A DNA stretch of 64,000 bases from Antedon mediterranea (GCF_964355755.1 NC_092674.1:12531001-12595000); one strand, 5' to 3'; numbered from the stretch's first letter, positions 11,236 through 22,833 are shown. Numbers and translations: made by a program. Notes: generated by a model not told the origin, from the letters alone.

Positions 11236-11739
11236 TTTCATTAATTTTCTTATTTTTTGTTATACACTTGACAGGATCATCATTATCATCTATCCCGTTT
11301 TAAAATAGTTCACACATTTTCATTTGTTTGTTTTCATTTTACAACCCGGATTATACAATATATTTATATACATGATAAAAAAACAATAATAGCTCAGTAC
11401 CACCAGTAACCCGTATCACTGTAATTCTTTTTCGGTTAATCGTATCAAATTAGAAATTATATTATCATAATCTTATTTCTTAAAGCTACCCATTTTTCTA
11501 TACTTGTTTCTTTATTGTTATATGTTTCACATTCAATGTTATATAACATATTGCTTTTAAATGAATTCCATAAAGATTTACCCACTGGCTTATTTAGTGC
11601 AGATAACATTTTTATTCTATAAATAGTAAATGCTGCAAAAGTGTAAAAATAATCTATTAGCTTATCTCTCGTTCCTAGTATTAATTGTTTAAATGATATA
11701 TTATTTTGATTTAAACTTACAAAGATACTAAGCATTTTC
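11236..11739 (-). mobile_element. LINE 3' fragment on the minus strand
   Basis: The minus-strand frame at 11457-11735 (about 90 codons) looks like the C-terminal tail that follows the zinc-binding region of L1/Tx1-type LINEs: a block rich in aromatic and basic residues (LIDYFYTFAAFTIYRIKML), then EKWVALRNK. It is cut on both sides; at about 11740 it joins the CR1/L2-like tail abruptly. Assignment is by pattern only. Confidence 0.45.
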
Positions 11740-12042
11740 CCAGTGAAATCCGCAACTTAAATATTTCTGTTAGTTCTTTTAATAAGCCAAATTACTTAAT
11801 TATCTCAATATTTATTCTTTAAATAATGTTGATATTGAAAAAGTGTCTAGTTGGTCGCTTTCTTGTAGATGCTTTAATTGTAGAACGTAAATTATTAATT
11901 TTTCTTATATGTTTCTGTTCTGGTTTGACAAACTAGCAAAGGTGTTTAGCACCTGTTTGGTCTTTCCGTGCCTCCTTTTATAATTGTTTTGTCTTCTTTT
12001 TTATGTATATGGCAGAAATTGAATAAATAAATAAATAAACAC
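11740..12042 (+). mobile_element. CR1/L2-like LINE 3' end (partial)
   Basis: Starts inside the coding tail (P-S-E-I-R-N-L) and continues through the 3' untranslated part to the AAATA tail near 12025-12040. Homologous to 3717-4017 and 18990-19293. The left edge is a rearrangement junction. Confidence 0.6.
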
Positions 12043-13039
12043 GGTATGTATTCAATTATCTCAACACAAATACCAATTTAAATGCAATGGTTTCTGTGAT
12101 TAGTTCTTTAGTTCTTTTAAATATGTCTACTATAATCTTTCCATCTCTTCTGAAAACTGTTTTCAATACAATCAATTGCCTGTTGTAGATACAAACAAGG
12201 AAAACGCTTATTCATCATTACTAACAAGTAAGTTATCAATGCTAGTTATTTCTTCAGGTTGATGTACTTACATTTCCATCACATAACCCTTACTTTCTAT
12301 CACGTAAAGTATTAAGAGTACACGCCGGTTCATGTGCGCCATATTATTGCTCATATAATCTTTACTAAAATAATTTTGCAAGCACGTTAATGTATTGATT
12401 CAACATTACTTTGTTTATCAATATTAGGGTTGTATATTCATATGAAGTAATAATATTAACAAGGTCAACACTCGGGAAACCACATTTTCTGGAAAAAATC
12501 AATGGATTTGATACTGCATGACATTTTTTTTCTGTTATTAACCATAATAGGAAGTAAAAATAAAATGTCAACTATTGCTATATGTTGGGGTTAAAGGTCA
12601 CCAAATACAGGTCAAAAATACAAAAAAAATCATATTTTTAAAATAAAACCATTATAATAGTTTAGATTCACGGTGATTCTAGAAACAGCAGCGAATTTAT
12701 CAAAACTGTTGTTTTTGCTCTTTTAAATTGAAATTGCATGGTTTCTCCCAGTTTCCATTGTTAACAAGACACTATTAAAATTTACCAAACATAACATTAT
12801 TAGTGGATTTATATTTAATATGTCTTCTTCCTAAACAATATTAAAAATTTTGGATTGCCAAATTTACCATTTTTGAACTTTTGGCACACTTTGAATTGAT
12901 TCTGTCCCACTGTGCCATGGGCCAGGAGCTATTCCTTTATTATTCTATTTTTTTTTAAATCGGTAATCGTGATCCTTTATAACTTGTTGCATATAATGTG
13001 CCAGCGTGCTACGTTCTAGACATTGGAATAGTAAACAAC
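12043..13039. repeat. unit interior, copy 1
   Basis: Non-coding interior homologous to 4021-4889 and to 30414-31228. It contains the recurring unrecognised 68-codon minus-strand ORF (12365-12571). 13031-13039 is the GTAAACAAC target duplication of the next LINE. I see no gene in it. Confidence 0.5.
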
Positions 13040-14228
13040 TAATAGTAAAAATAACTTGAAACGAATTGTAAACGTCTGTCCAGCATTAGAGATAATCTTA
13101 AAATTCTCTTCTGGAAAGAGGTAATAGATGTATGGAGTAATTTTATTTCTCTTCATTATCCAAAGTCTGTTGACGATCTATTACGAATGCAAATTTGGAA
13201 TAATGAAGTAATAAGAATAGGCAACGAATGTATAAGATATGGACATTGGGAAAAAGCAGGTATTCTGTTTGTTAATGATTTGTTTAACAGCAATGGGCAA
13301 TTTATGAACAAAAAAGAAGTCGAAGATACATATGGAATTAAGATAAATTATATAAAATTAATAGGATTAAGGAGGCTTCTTATGGAAAAATTTAACAATT
13401 TAATGATATGGGAAATAAAAAAAACTGTTTTGCCATATATTCCATTTCATATAAAAAGTACTCTTTCAACAAAGAAAGGGATGTCGTATTTTTTATGATG
13501 TTTTAAATAACTCAATGTTTAAATCATGGAAAGCACAAAAGAAATGGGCAGAGAATAAATTTGTATTCAATAACGAACAATTGAAAACAATCTACCTAGA
13601 TCCACATACGTGTATAATGCATATTGTTTTAATATATTTTCAATATAAAATTGTAAACAGAATAATTGCAACAAATGAACAATTATTTAAAATTAATATA
13701 AAAGAAACTTCAATGTGCTCATTTAGAGATGGTAAAATTGAAACCATTTTGCATTTGTTCTGTAATTGTCGAATAGTAAAAAGGATATGGAACCTCCTCC
13801 AGGAAAAAAATATCAGAAAAAACTTGAGCGCATTTATTTTTAGTAAAGAGAGCTATATTTTCGGATACCAAGATGCGCATCAGTTTTATAATTTAAAAGT
13901 CATTAATGCAATTATTCTAATTGTAAAATCATTTATTTATAGTTAAATGTAAGCCAACTATCAAAATGGTTATGAACGAGTTAAAAAGGTTTTATGAAAC
14001 GGAAAAATGTATTTATCATCAGAATTTCCAGGACAGTATTTTAAATAGAAAATGGATAAAATTAGAAGCAGTTATAAATCAAATATGAAATTGTTAGAGA
14101 TTAGAATAATTTTTATGAACCTTTATTTAATTTGTGAGATGGATATCTTTGTTGTTTTTTGTTTAATTTTTATTTTTTATTTGATTATGTTTTTCCTTTG
14201 TAATGTATTATAAGATGGAAAAAAAAAA
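13040..14228 (+). mobile_element. Tx1/L1-like LINE, 5'-truncated copy b
   Basis: Target duplication GTAAACAAC at 13031-13039 and 14229-14237, with an A-tract at the 3' end. It carries the same coding remnant as copies c and d without the nested insertions of copy a, so it serves as their empty-site control. A very recent tandem duplication starts inside it at about 13500: downstream of that point it matches copy c nearly perfectly, upstream less well. Confidence 0.75.
13187..14088 (+). pseudogene. Tx1/L1-like LINE ORF2 C-terminal remnant, copy b
   Basis: Two open segments, 13187-13498 and 13515-13946, are joined by a frameshift (one extra T near 13489-13492); a third follows after another frameshift and stops at 14086-14088. 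The first has the IWNNEVIRIGNECIRYG-type block found after the reverse transcriptase in L1/Tx1 LINEs. The second has the zinc-binding RT-associated region: N-E-Q-L-F near the start, a Cys (SMCSF), E-T-I-L-H-L-F and C-N-C-R-I-V-K-R-I-W. The catalytic reverse transcriptase and endonuclease are absent by 5' truncation. Confidence 0.7.
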
Positions 14229-14237
14229 GTAAACAAC

Positions 14238-16559
14238 CAAATAAAAGTGAAATTGGGTAGACTTGTAAATGGTAGTTGCGAATTAATTGCCATTTCTTAC
14301 AAAGGGAGCATACCGCCTCTCGAAACTACGTATTTTGGTACCTGGATGTGTATAGCATGGCCTCCGGATGTCTACGCATGAGCTGGACCAACTTCTAAAT
14401 ATATTTACTCTATAAATATTTCTTACAGAGGGACACCGCCAGATTAAGTGCGTCCTATCACTAGTAAGTAACTTGATTCTGATTTCTAACTACAGGACAG
14501 ATATTGACGCGTAAACCACAAAGAAAATGAGTTTGTGAATTAGTAGACGTTTTACTGTAATATTAAATATATTTGTTACTAAAAATTAGTTTGATAAAAT
14601 ATATTCTACAAAATTAGTAGGCCTAATCGTTTTCCCCTAATAAATTAAGGGGATGGGGGGTGGGGGCACGTGTTTGTTTATGAGTGAGAATCAATAAGGC
14701 ATTTAGTTAAAATGCAGACCGTCTTAAATTACTGGACATGTTCCGATAAATATATTCTCATCATCAGAATTGTAATCAAAGCCTAGAATACTTGTATACG
14801 TACAAAGTTGCGTTTAAATGAGTCAATCATTAGCATGAGAATAGATTTATCGAAACATGTCACGTAATTTTAAGATGGTCCACATTTTCATTAAATGCCT
14901 TATGATATTATTGATTATCAATCGTAATTTGGTGGTATTATACATGATGTGCCTGTTTATATACAGTGAAAGAGCTTATTTTAGTATCCTATAGTAATAT
15001 AGTTTCTATATAAGAGAATATGTTATTTCAAATCAGGTACAAAAGCCGACGATCCAAGCGAATTACATGTTTAAAAAAAATCGGAAAACACTCATTTGTT
15101 ATTTTCAAAACACATTGAAAATCGGCGCGGTCCGATGGCATTCGTGACTGGCGGAAAAACGCAACAAAAATGAAAAACGAAAATGGCATGTTGTGTTTTC
15201 TGTAGGCCTATACAGTAATTAGTTTCTCAGATACCACCGTTTACAGTAGTATAATTGGGTGTTTATTTCAAGCTCATATCAACGGGCAAAGAAATCCTCG
15301 TTATTAAAAAAAACATATTTAAACTTATTCACTATAGTATATTTAAATTATCTACTTATTACTTTATTTATATATTGTTTTCTCTTTTTACTTGGTTAGA
15401 TAAAACAAACGGAAAACATTCTAGTTGAAATTGTTTATGTTAATTATATCCACAGATTGCACTATTTTCTTTATACTTAATTAGGTAATCTTTTCGTACT
15501 GTTGGGAATTGATAAATATTTCAGTTCAATTATTTTCCAAAATAGTGGTACACAACAATGAAAGAAAACAACATTTTTGTTACGTTCTTGTCATTAGAAA
15601 TATTCTTGCGACTGAGGTGAACTTCGAAAATGCCGGTCAGATATAAAAAAAAACAGTTACAAGGAATAAATTAGCAATTGTCACTGCATACTCATCCATC
15701 AAACTAGCCTACATCGAGAAAATATTTAATTCTATGAATCTTATGATGGTTAGTTTTATAGGAACAATAGTACTATTTTTATTTGTTTTGGCAATTAATG
15801 CAATTAAAGCGTAATTAATTCGTCATATTCCATTTGGAATACTACGTCCTGTAAAATGACTATAGAATGTTCTGATTTGTTAATTTTTAAATTATATTAT
15901 AATATACAGAATTATATATTATTTAAAATGTTCGGGTAGCTTCCATGCATGCGGCTTTTGGCCTTAATGGAAGTCCTTTTGTATATTTTTTCTTTTTTTA
16001 CAGTATAATTTAATTTTGTTTAAACTACAGGCGTGGCCCGTGAAAAAAAAAATCAAAGTATATGTATCGCCGTCAACGGCAAATATTGGAGCAGATCAAA
16101 AACTACATCAACCGGGAAATCACGAAATCAATTTTATACCGCGGACGATTGAAAATCTGCCGATGAAATCAGAAAGGTTGTTTTAACACCTTTTATAATA
16201 TCTGCCTAAGAGAGAAATATTATTAAATCTACGTTTCGCGTATCTGAGATAGATAATGTAGGTATGCAAGGCGGAAATCTTTTTCCATTGTGCTCAAAAG
16301 TAACCATAATTTAAGTATAGATACACTAACATCGTGGAGCACATTTAGCTCGTAGTATCATGTACGTGCACATAGCATCGCATTGGTAAGTCACAAACAT
16401 ATTAGTGAAATGCACAACACTGCAGTAATATTTATTAAAACATAAAGGTTATGAAATAATCAAATTAAACAAATGTCTATCCTTACACGTACGAAAAAAA
16501 CACCAACAGTTATCTAACAACACGAATTCCTTACCTTCGCGCAAACACTGAAAGAACGA
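14238..16559. repeat. unit segment between LINE copy b and cassette F
   Basis: Contains the foldback element 14696-14901, a GC-richer patch near 15115-15180 (CGGCGCGGTCCGATGGC), AT-rich sequence, and a 51-codon plus-strand ORF at 16031-16183 preceded by a possible splice acceptor CTACAG. That frame stays open at 27007-27159 and near 33616-33770, but I recognise no domain. The whole stretch matches 25214-27535. Confidence 0.55.
14696..14901. repeat. foldback element, copy in unit 1
   Basis: Same imperfect inverted repeat as 8218-8424: arms start AAGGCATTTAGTTAAAATG and end with the near-inverse. Paired positions have drifted independently in some places, so it looks like a decaying transposon rather than a conserved RNA. 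Confidence 0.6.
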
Positions 16560-17462
16560 ATGATTATTTATTATGCTTAATTCTGGAATAGGTATGCACA
16601 ATGTAAAACGCATAGCACCAACTCCTTGTCGGTTCTTACCCCAGCTGTTCCATTCATCTAATATCTTAGAAAAGATAGTATTAGTGTTTTTAATGTCTTA
16701 TGTCATCGGTAGACTTTTAACAGTCATCGGTAAAGTTACTTCCGAGTTCGTCATCACTTTACGATTTCCAACTTCGCTGTATAGTCCCAATAAAACCTCT
16801 GTACAAAACGCTTGCAGCTGTCCCACATATGAACGTGGCATGTACATTTGATATACATTTGAGTCCAGATAGTTCATGTTTCTCTCTTTAAACGTCAAAA
16901 TGTACTAATTTGTATTAATTATATTGTAGAATACTATGGTTTGGCTATTTAATATTATTGTAACTCAGACTGTTTAAAACTTAATGAAGAAATAGCTCAT
17001 AATGTGTAATATGTTATAAATTCTGTATACACTACGATAGGACGTGACGTTATTATTATATTACAGTTGTAGACTATGTATAAATTTTATAATGTACCGC
17101 GATGGTAAGATTCGCATAGAAATTAATAATATTACAAGTAATAAATATTAATTTATAAAGATTAAACAAGTTATTACAAAGTTTGACATCAATTGTGACA
17201 AAACCTTGGTTAATCTGACTTTCCAATGTCAAGATTAACCATGACGAGGCAGTGGTGTTCCGAACCATGTGAGGGATACAACCGTGCAGTTCTCGACAAT
17301 TTAGTCATCCTCGCCACAAAAATGGTCTGTAATATGACCCACGATGTGCTTGCTTCATTTAGGTATGTTATTATTGGCACGCCCTTTATATTGTAAAATT
17401 AAACACTTTTTTAAATCACATTGAATTATATAGCACATATTATTTATGTGTGTAACACTTAC

Positions 17463-17561
17463 TTTGGTCTGAAGATCCAATTGAGCACCTTCCTTGAGCA
17501 AAATGGAGCAAACATCTGTGTGGCCGTTTTTTGCAGCCACATATAAAGGTGACGCTCCAAT
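17463..17561 (-). CDS. ankyrin repeat exon F (single repeat, internal exon)
   Basis: 99-bp phase 0 exon encoding one full ankyrin repeat (I-G-A-S-P-L-Y-V-A-A, then N-G-H-T-D-V-C, then I-L-L-K-E-G-A). Minus strand; acceptor TTTCAG, donor GTAAGTGT. The DNA is identical to exons E and G. Located about 11 kb upstream, in gene sense, of exon G's neighbour block and 11 kb downstream of E. No disabling change. Adding or skipping it would keep the reading frame because length and phase are symmetric. Confidence 0.85.
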
Positions 17562-18121
17562 CTGAAATATTACAAACATTATGTTATAGTATTTTCTCTC
17601 TCTAAACTAAGTATTATAATATTGTCCTGGAATCAATACGATGTGATCATTTAAAAATGACGTTATAGATTTAAATTATGCTACATAGTTAAATTAAATA
17701 AAGAGTATTAACCCTTTTCTTTAAGATAATGTATGTATACATATACATTTTTTGTCTTTCTTGTAGGCCTATAACATTTTTTTTACATTTTTTTATAAAT
17801 TTATAAAACAAGTAAGTGTTTTTTTCTTTTTTAGCCTGAAAAGTAAACAGTTCATCCGATCCGATAGTGCTAACTAGTCTGAATGTAAACTGGCAGTTAC
17901 AGCTAAAAATATATCTAGGCTCCAAATTCTGTTCAGGTAACACACTTTGACTGCAAAATTCTTACAATGATTACGGAATCTATTACGAGAGGTGATGGAC
18001 TTTTTCTTTGAACGTCAAAATAGAGCATTGGATAGGTTGGGTCTTGCAAAATTTAATGTGTTTCCTCAATAAAGTCTCTTATAAAAGTGAATCAAATTGA
18101 GATTTACTTAATTATAACTAC

Positions 18122-18158
18122 GCTTCACTTAGTAGTAGTAACTACTACTAAGTGAAGC
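18122..18158. repeat. perfect palindrome, 18-bp arms
   Basis: Arms GCTTCACTTAGTAGTAGT and its exact inverse are separated by one A. Cassettes G and A carry only the right arm region (GTAAGTGAAGC), so the left arm seems to have been copied from the right arm, as in template-switch replication. Also present at 29098-29134. Confidence 0.8.
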
Positions 18159-18789
18159 ATAACTAAAAATACGTTCCAGCTAATTCTTACATAGCGAGTA
18201 ATGATAATATTTTTAATGATAGATTTATAAAAAATTACTTAGGCCTATGGGAGGTTTAACTACAAAAGATTTAAGTCTACGCAAAAGTAAAGTCTATTTG
18301 ATACTCTCATTAATGAGGTCGTGCCATTTAGGATCACTACGGTAGTGATTTATTTGCAGTCTCAACTTCAGATTGGGTACCGTACCGTATTTCATGATTT
18401 AGGTGATTTTCCTATTTTTGTTTGTTACTTTAGGTGGAATATACTGTATGGTACTGCAAATAAGTCAATATATAATAATAACCCACTACTCTAATATTAA
18501 CCCATGGGGGTTACTCTTAAAGTGACAAAAACTTATGATACAGCTGTATTTTGAAAATAAGTAGATAATGCAGGTTGATCTTGGGAGTAGGGGAGGATTG
18601 AGTGTTTTTGAGTTCAAACAAATTTGTTTATTCGTACTGTTTTATTATTTTGCTATAAGTTGCTGACCAAAAAAGTTGGGGTGGGTTACTATTTTCAGGT
18701 GCTTAATTTAAGATTAGTAATAGTAACCCATTACTCTAATTGTAACCCCCCTTCCAATATATATAATCTATATAATCATTATTGTATTG

Positions 18790-19293
18790 GCGTCACTTTA
18801 CTGATCTCGTTTTTCTTTGTAAGATTTTCAATTCTAATATAATTAATACTGACAATTTATTTAATATTCGTAATCCAAAACGAGTTACTCGTAGCTCATC
18901 TTCTGTTGGTACTCTTTTTGATATTCGTCGCTGCAGAACTGAATCTTCTTTTCAATCATATCCCACGTGTTACCAGAATTTGGAATAACTTACCCAGTGA
19001 AATCCGCAACTTAAATATTTCTGTTAGTTCTTTTAAAGCCAAATTACTTAATTATCTCAATATTTATTCTTTAAATAATTTTGATATTGAAAAAGTGTGT
19101 AGTTGGTCGCTTTCTTGTAGATGCTTTAATTGTAGAACGTAATTTATTTATTTTTCTTATATGTTTCTTCTGGTTTGACAAACTAGCATAGGTGTTTAAC
19201 ACCTGTTTGGTCTTTCCGTGCCTCCTTTTATAATTATTTTGTCTTCTTTTTCATGTATATGGCAGAAATTGAATACATAAATAAATAAACACG
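18790..19293 (+). mobile_element. CR1/L2-like LINE 3' end, continuous copy
   Basis: Uninterrupted version of the fragment split at 2150/3586. Coding remnant in two frames: 18782-18988 covers a stretch of the F-D-I-R-R-C-R-T-E-S-S-F type, then 18906-19142 covers R-V-T-R-I-W-N-N-L-P-S-E-I-R-N and S-F-K-A-K-L-L-N-Y-L. This order is typical of the very C-terminus of CR1/L2/Jockey reverse-transcriptase proteins. The 3' end is an AAATA-like tail. Truncated and frameshifted. Confidence 0.7.
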
Positions 19294-19436
19294 GTATGTA
19301 TTCAATTATCTCAACACAAATACCAATTGAAATGCAATGGTTTCTGTGATTAGTTCTTTAGTTCTTTTAAATATGTCTACTATAATCTTTCCATCTCTTC
19401 TGAAACCTGTTTTCAATACAATCAATTGCCTGTTGT

Positions 19437-19441
19437 AGATA
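19437..19441. repeat. 5-bp target duplication AGATA, left copy
   Basis: AGATA directly precedes the 5' LTR and recurs at 23190-23194 after the 3' LTR. The unoccupied paralogous site near 30409-30418 has it once. Confidence 0.9.
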
Positions 19442-19797
19442 TGTAACATGGTGGGACCAAACCCTATTAGTCACACAGGCTATTCACCCCTTACTCTCCC
19501 CGATGCCTACTTAACTTGGAACACTACATTCCTGAGGTGGGTCTTCCAAGGAAAGTCAATCAGGATGTGGTACCATTTAATTAGTCATCCTTCCTGTCCC
19601 CTTAATATAAATATATGTTTTGTAGTTAAGTTAGTTAGTTCGGGTATTGATTCTTGAGACTATAACATCAGTCAGAATCACTACGTTTCACATTGTTTTA
19701 TAATATTACTTTTTGATTGAATAAATATTATATTTTGTACATTGAATAATTGTGTGCCATCGTTATTGTCTTGGCCCTCGACACGACTACCGTTACA
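19442..19797 (+). repeat. 5' long terminal repeat
   Basis: Starts TGTAACATGG, ends CCGTTACA, 356 bp. It contains a TATA-like AATATAAATATATG at about 19602 and an AATAAA-type signal at about 19721. No difference from the 3' LTR was seen. Confidence 0.92.
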
Positions 19798-19815
19798 TGG
19801 TGGCAGTGGTTTTTA
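19798..19815 (+). promoter_or_regulatory. candidate primer-binding site
   Basis: TGGTGGCAGTGG follows the LTR immediately. TGG at this place is expected for pairing with the CCA end of a tRNA. I could not assign the tRNA. Confidence 0.55.
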
Positions 19816-19913
19816 CGAACTCACAAAGAAAAAGTAAATTTATACAGTCGACCAAAAGCTGTAGAATTTGAAAAGAAGCTGATTTTTATTTCCGAAACGG
19901 ATTTTGTTTTCAA

Positions 19914-20114
19914 CACAAGTATAGAGTGAGTAGTAACCAATCTACACTCTTGGACACAACAACAAGTAACACAAAGGAACACAGAGAGCAACACAAGTAA
20001 AGAGTGAGTAGTAACCATTCTACACTCTTGGAAACAACAAACACAAGAAACACAAAGGAACAGAGACGTACAAAGAGCAACACAAGTAAAGGATGAGTAA
20101 CCAATCTACACTCT
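19914..20114 (+). repeat. tandem repeats in the LTR element leader
   Basis: Two full units of about 80-88 bp and one partial unit, each beginning ACACAAGTA and containing AGTAACCAATCTACACTCT or a close variant. They lie between the primer site and gag, where packaging signals usually sit. Confidence 0.75.
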
Positions 20115-20275
20115 AATTAGCATATACTTTCATACTGACAGTGGCATTTATTTTATACTTTAATAATTCTGGTTGATAATTGTATTATAATTCTCAATAT
20201 TACTTATATTGTAGTTAAGGTACATTCTGTTATTAGCCTAATTGATTCCAAACTTATCGTACATTCTCACTTAAA

Positions 20276-22066
20276 ATGGCAACTCCGCGACTTACTCGGT
20301 CCCAAACCCGTACAACCCTTATTAGTACCCCTGGGTTGGCTCCTAACTTTGAGAGTCCACCTAGCCCTCCCCCACCATCTCAATCCGAAACAGCTCTGCA
20401 AATGCGCATGCTTGAGTTAGAACTTGAACTCCAACGTCTTCGAATGCGTCAACAACCGCCCCAGGATACTCATAGCCCCATTAATAAGATCCCTAAAATC
20501 ACAGATAAGGATGACATTGACATCTACTTGTCATGCTTTGAGCGTATTGCAGCACAGTGCCAAATTCCCCCTGAAAATTGGACCCTACACCTTCTCCCAA
20601 AATTAACTGGTAAAGCCAGGGAGGCCTACAACGATATGCCTTTACAGAATTTCGTATATAACGACCTTAAAGATGCTATCCTCTTGAAGTACCACCTCAC
20701 AGCCGAAACATATCGGAAACAATTTAGACAAACCCCCAAACCCCTTTCAATGTCCACTAGAGAGTGGGTTGGAAAACTTGATCGAGACATGACGAGGTGG
20801 CTCCGAAGTGCAAAAGTTAACCTACAAGACCCCAAAGAAATTCTTGACTTTTTTGTTTTAGATCAGGCAATCCAAAAACTCCCCTTCCCACTTGCTTCCC
20901 TAATCAAAGAAAGAGAGCCCAAAACGTCCAATGAATTTTCTCGAATTGCCGATACCTTGATTGAAATTAAAGGTAAACCCTGGATGGAATCTATCTCTAA
21001 GCCCAACACCAGACCTTCCACGAGAATATCCGCCCCTCCATCAATAGCCCCGCCGTCTCCTAGTTACAGTCCCGCATCCCAAGGCCCTCCCCAACCTACA
21101 TCGAGTTATTCCCCAAAACCCTTGCTCTCGATCCCTTTTGATAATTATTCAGCCCCTGCCAGTACCTACACAAATCGTCAATACACCACACAAAACATTA
21201 CATGCTACAAATGTAATAAACCAGGCCACATTAGTCGACAATGTCCCCTTAACAACAACCCTGCAAAAGATCAATTACTAGGCCTGTATGTTAAACGCAA
21301 TTATGGGACAAACCCATGGTTACTGTCTGGTACAATTAACAACAGACATGCCGAAATACTTAGAGACACTGGGTGCTCCCAAAGCATTGTAAAAAGTACT
21401 TTTGTTAAACCCAAGGATTATACCAGTGAAACTGTTACCATACAAGGCTTTACTGGTCAATACGTAACCCTCCCAGTTGTACACGTACATATTGATTGTA
21501 AGGCTTATAAAGGAAAATTAAAGGCAGCCGTGAGTAATGACACTCCTAAAGACTTATTACTTGGCAACGAAGTTATGACCGGTAACCCCAACGACGTCAC
21601 TTGGCCCCCTTCTATATTAGCTATTACCAGAAAAGAAGCCCATAACCAAGAAAGACAAGAGGCTATTAATTTAGCTGCTGCTCTTAATGTTAAAACGTCC
21701 CCAATCACTGATTGTCCCCCAAGATTGTACCACATTGTCAAGAAAAATGACATTGCTAGGACCAGCGTTAAACAAGCCCAAGCGAAACAGAAACATTATT
21801 ATGATAAGAAAACATTGCCTCGAAAATTTAAGGTTGGTCAGAAAGTATTAATTCTCCTCCCAGATGACACATCGAAAGTTAAATCTAAATGGCAAGGTCC
21901 CTATCCTATCTCTAAAGTTTTCAGTGATGTTAATTATGAAATACTAGTTGGTAACAAACACAAAACATACCACATTAATTTACTACGGTTATATAATGAA
22001 CGTCCACAGAAACAAAACAATGATTATATGTACAGTACAGTAGTTAAGAGTGCCTTTTTTCAGTAA
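20276..22066 (+). CDS. gag-protease fused in frame to integrase GPY/F end
   Basis: 596 codons. Residues about 1-75 are Pro/Ser-rich with a Leu/Arg-rich helical segment. About 75-245 is a retrotransposon gag (SCAN-like) domain with the Y-x-x-L-K-D-A-I-L-L-K-Y-H-L-T and F-R-Q-T pattern. A Pro/Ser linker precedes one zinc knuckle (C310-x2-C-x4-H-x4-C323). An aspartic protease follows, with D364-T-G and a later L-L-L-G. From about residue 480 the sequence becomes the integrase C-terminus, with Y-Y-D-K-K, F-K-V-G-Q-K-V and W539-Q-G-P-Y ending in H-I-N-L-L-R-L-Y. No reverse transcriptase or DDE core exists between. The frame is fully open. Codon use and GC content are clearly higher than in the surrounding introns. 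The start is the first ATG after the leader. Confidence 0.9.
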   Translation: MATPRLTRSQTRTTLISTPGLAPNFESPPSPPPPSQSETALQMRMLELELELQRLRMRQQPPQDTHSPINKIPKITDKDDIDIYLSCFERIAAQCQIPPENWTLHLLPKLTGKAREAYNDMPLQNFVYNDLKDAILLKYHLTAETYRKQFRQTPKPLSMSTREWVGKLDRDMTRWLRSAKVNLQDPKEILDFFVLDQAIQKLPFPLASLIKEREPKTSNEFSRIADTLIEIKGKPWMESISKPNTRPSTRISAPPSIAPPSPSYSPASQGPPQPTSSYSPKPLLSIPFDNYSAPASTYTNRQYTTQNITCYKCNKPGHISRQCPLNNNPAKDQLLGLYVKRNYGTNPWLLSGTINNRHAEILRDTGCSQSIVKSTFVKPKDYTSETVTIQGFTGQYVTLPVVHVHIDCKAYKGKLKAAVSNDTPKDLLLGNEVMTGNPNDVTWPPSILAITRKEAHNQERQEAINLAAALNVKTSPITDCPPRLYHIVKKNDIARTSVKQAQAKQKHYYDKKTLPRKFKVGQKVLILLPDDTSKVKSKWQGPYPISKVFSDVNYEILVGNKHKTYHINLLRLYNERPQKQNNDYMYSTVVKSAFFQ

Positions 22067-22833
22067 TTTTGTAAAATCAATTTCATCTTGTATGTATAAT
22101 CTTAAATATAATACGCTTATTTACTTATCAGATTGGATTTAGTTAAATGTAGTATTAAGTTTACTGCCACTGTCATGATGATGTGTATGTTGAATTGTGT
22201 TTTATTGGTTCTCCCCTCCTGCCCACTGGGTACAAGAAGCTTTTCACAACTATGTTCTCTGAATGAAGTTAATTATAATGGATCACAAGAAACTTTTAAC
22301 ACTTACATGAGAATTACTTATTGATAAACTATTTCACTTTATTTGACTCGGATTGATGAGAAACTTGAATCCAGAAATGTACATTTTTTGAAGATTTTCT
22401 TCAAGATATAGTGGACAGTCAACTGCAGTTATGTCGTTCTCAGATTTTTTTGTTATGAACTGAATTTTGGGAAGCAGGTCAACTTGTTTCTAGGCAACAG
22501 CTGATTGATGGATCTATCAGGAGTAAATACAGGAGTTCCTACATTTATGTCCCGCTGACTTTCATTTTCAACTGAACATGTTTGCTGAGCTATATATTAT
22601 TATGAACGCTTTATATTGTTATTATGACTTTTAATTTGAGAACTTTTACCAATTTTACTTTTACTTTTGTATGTTTTGCCACGTTTGCCGATTTATTGAT
22701 TTGTGACGATTTGCGTTACTTTTTCTTTTGTTTAGATTTAAGATGTTCGTAGTTAAGTTTGTTTCTCAATACATTTTTGGCTCAGTGACTCGTTGGTTTC
22801 GAAGACACGGCTTCGAATTGACGAGCGGGGGAA
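22067..22833 (+). other. LTR element 3' untranslated region with polypurine tract
   Basis: 767 bp between the stop codon and the 3' LTR with no conserved frame (a 63-codon ORF at 22133-22324 is unrecognised). It ends with GAGCGGGGGAA at 22823-22833, a suitable polypurine tract directly before the LTR. Confidence 0.7.

Larger units (their letters stand above)
16560..18864 (-). repeat. ankyrin exon cassette F
   Basis: Intron-exon-intron cassette homologous to 1-2150 and almost identical to 27536-29840. It contains the shared block 17219-17363 downstream of the exon and about 1.1 kb of conserved intron upstream of it. A perfect palindrome (18122-18158) is present here and in copy E but not in G or A. 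Confidence 0.75.
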
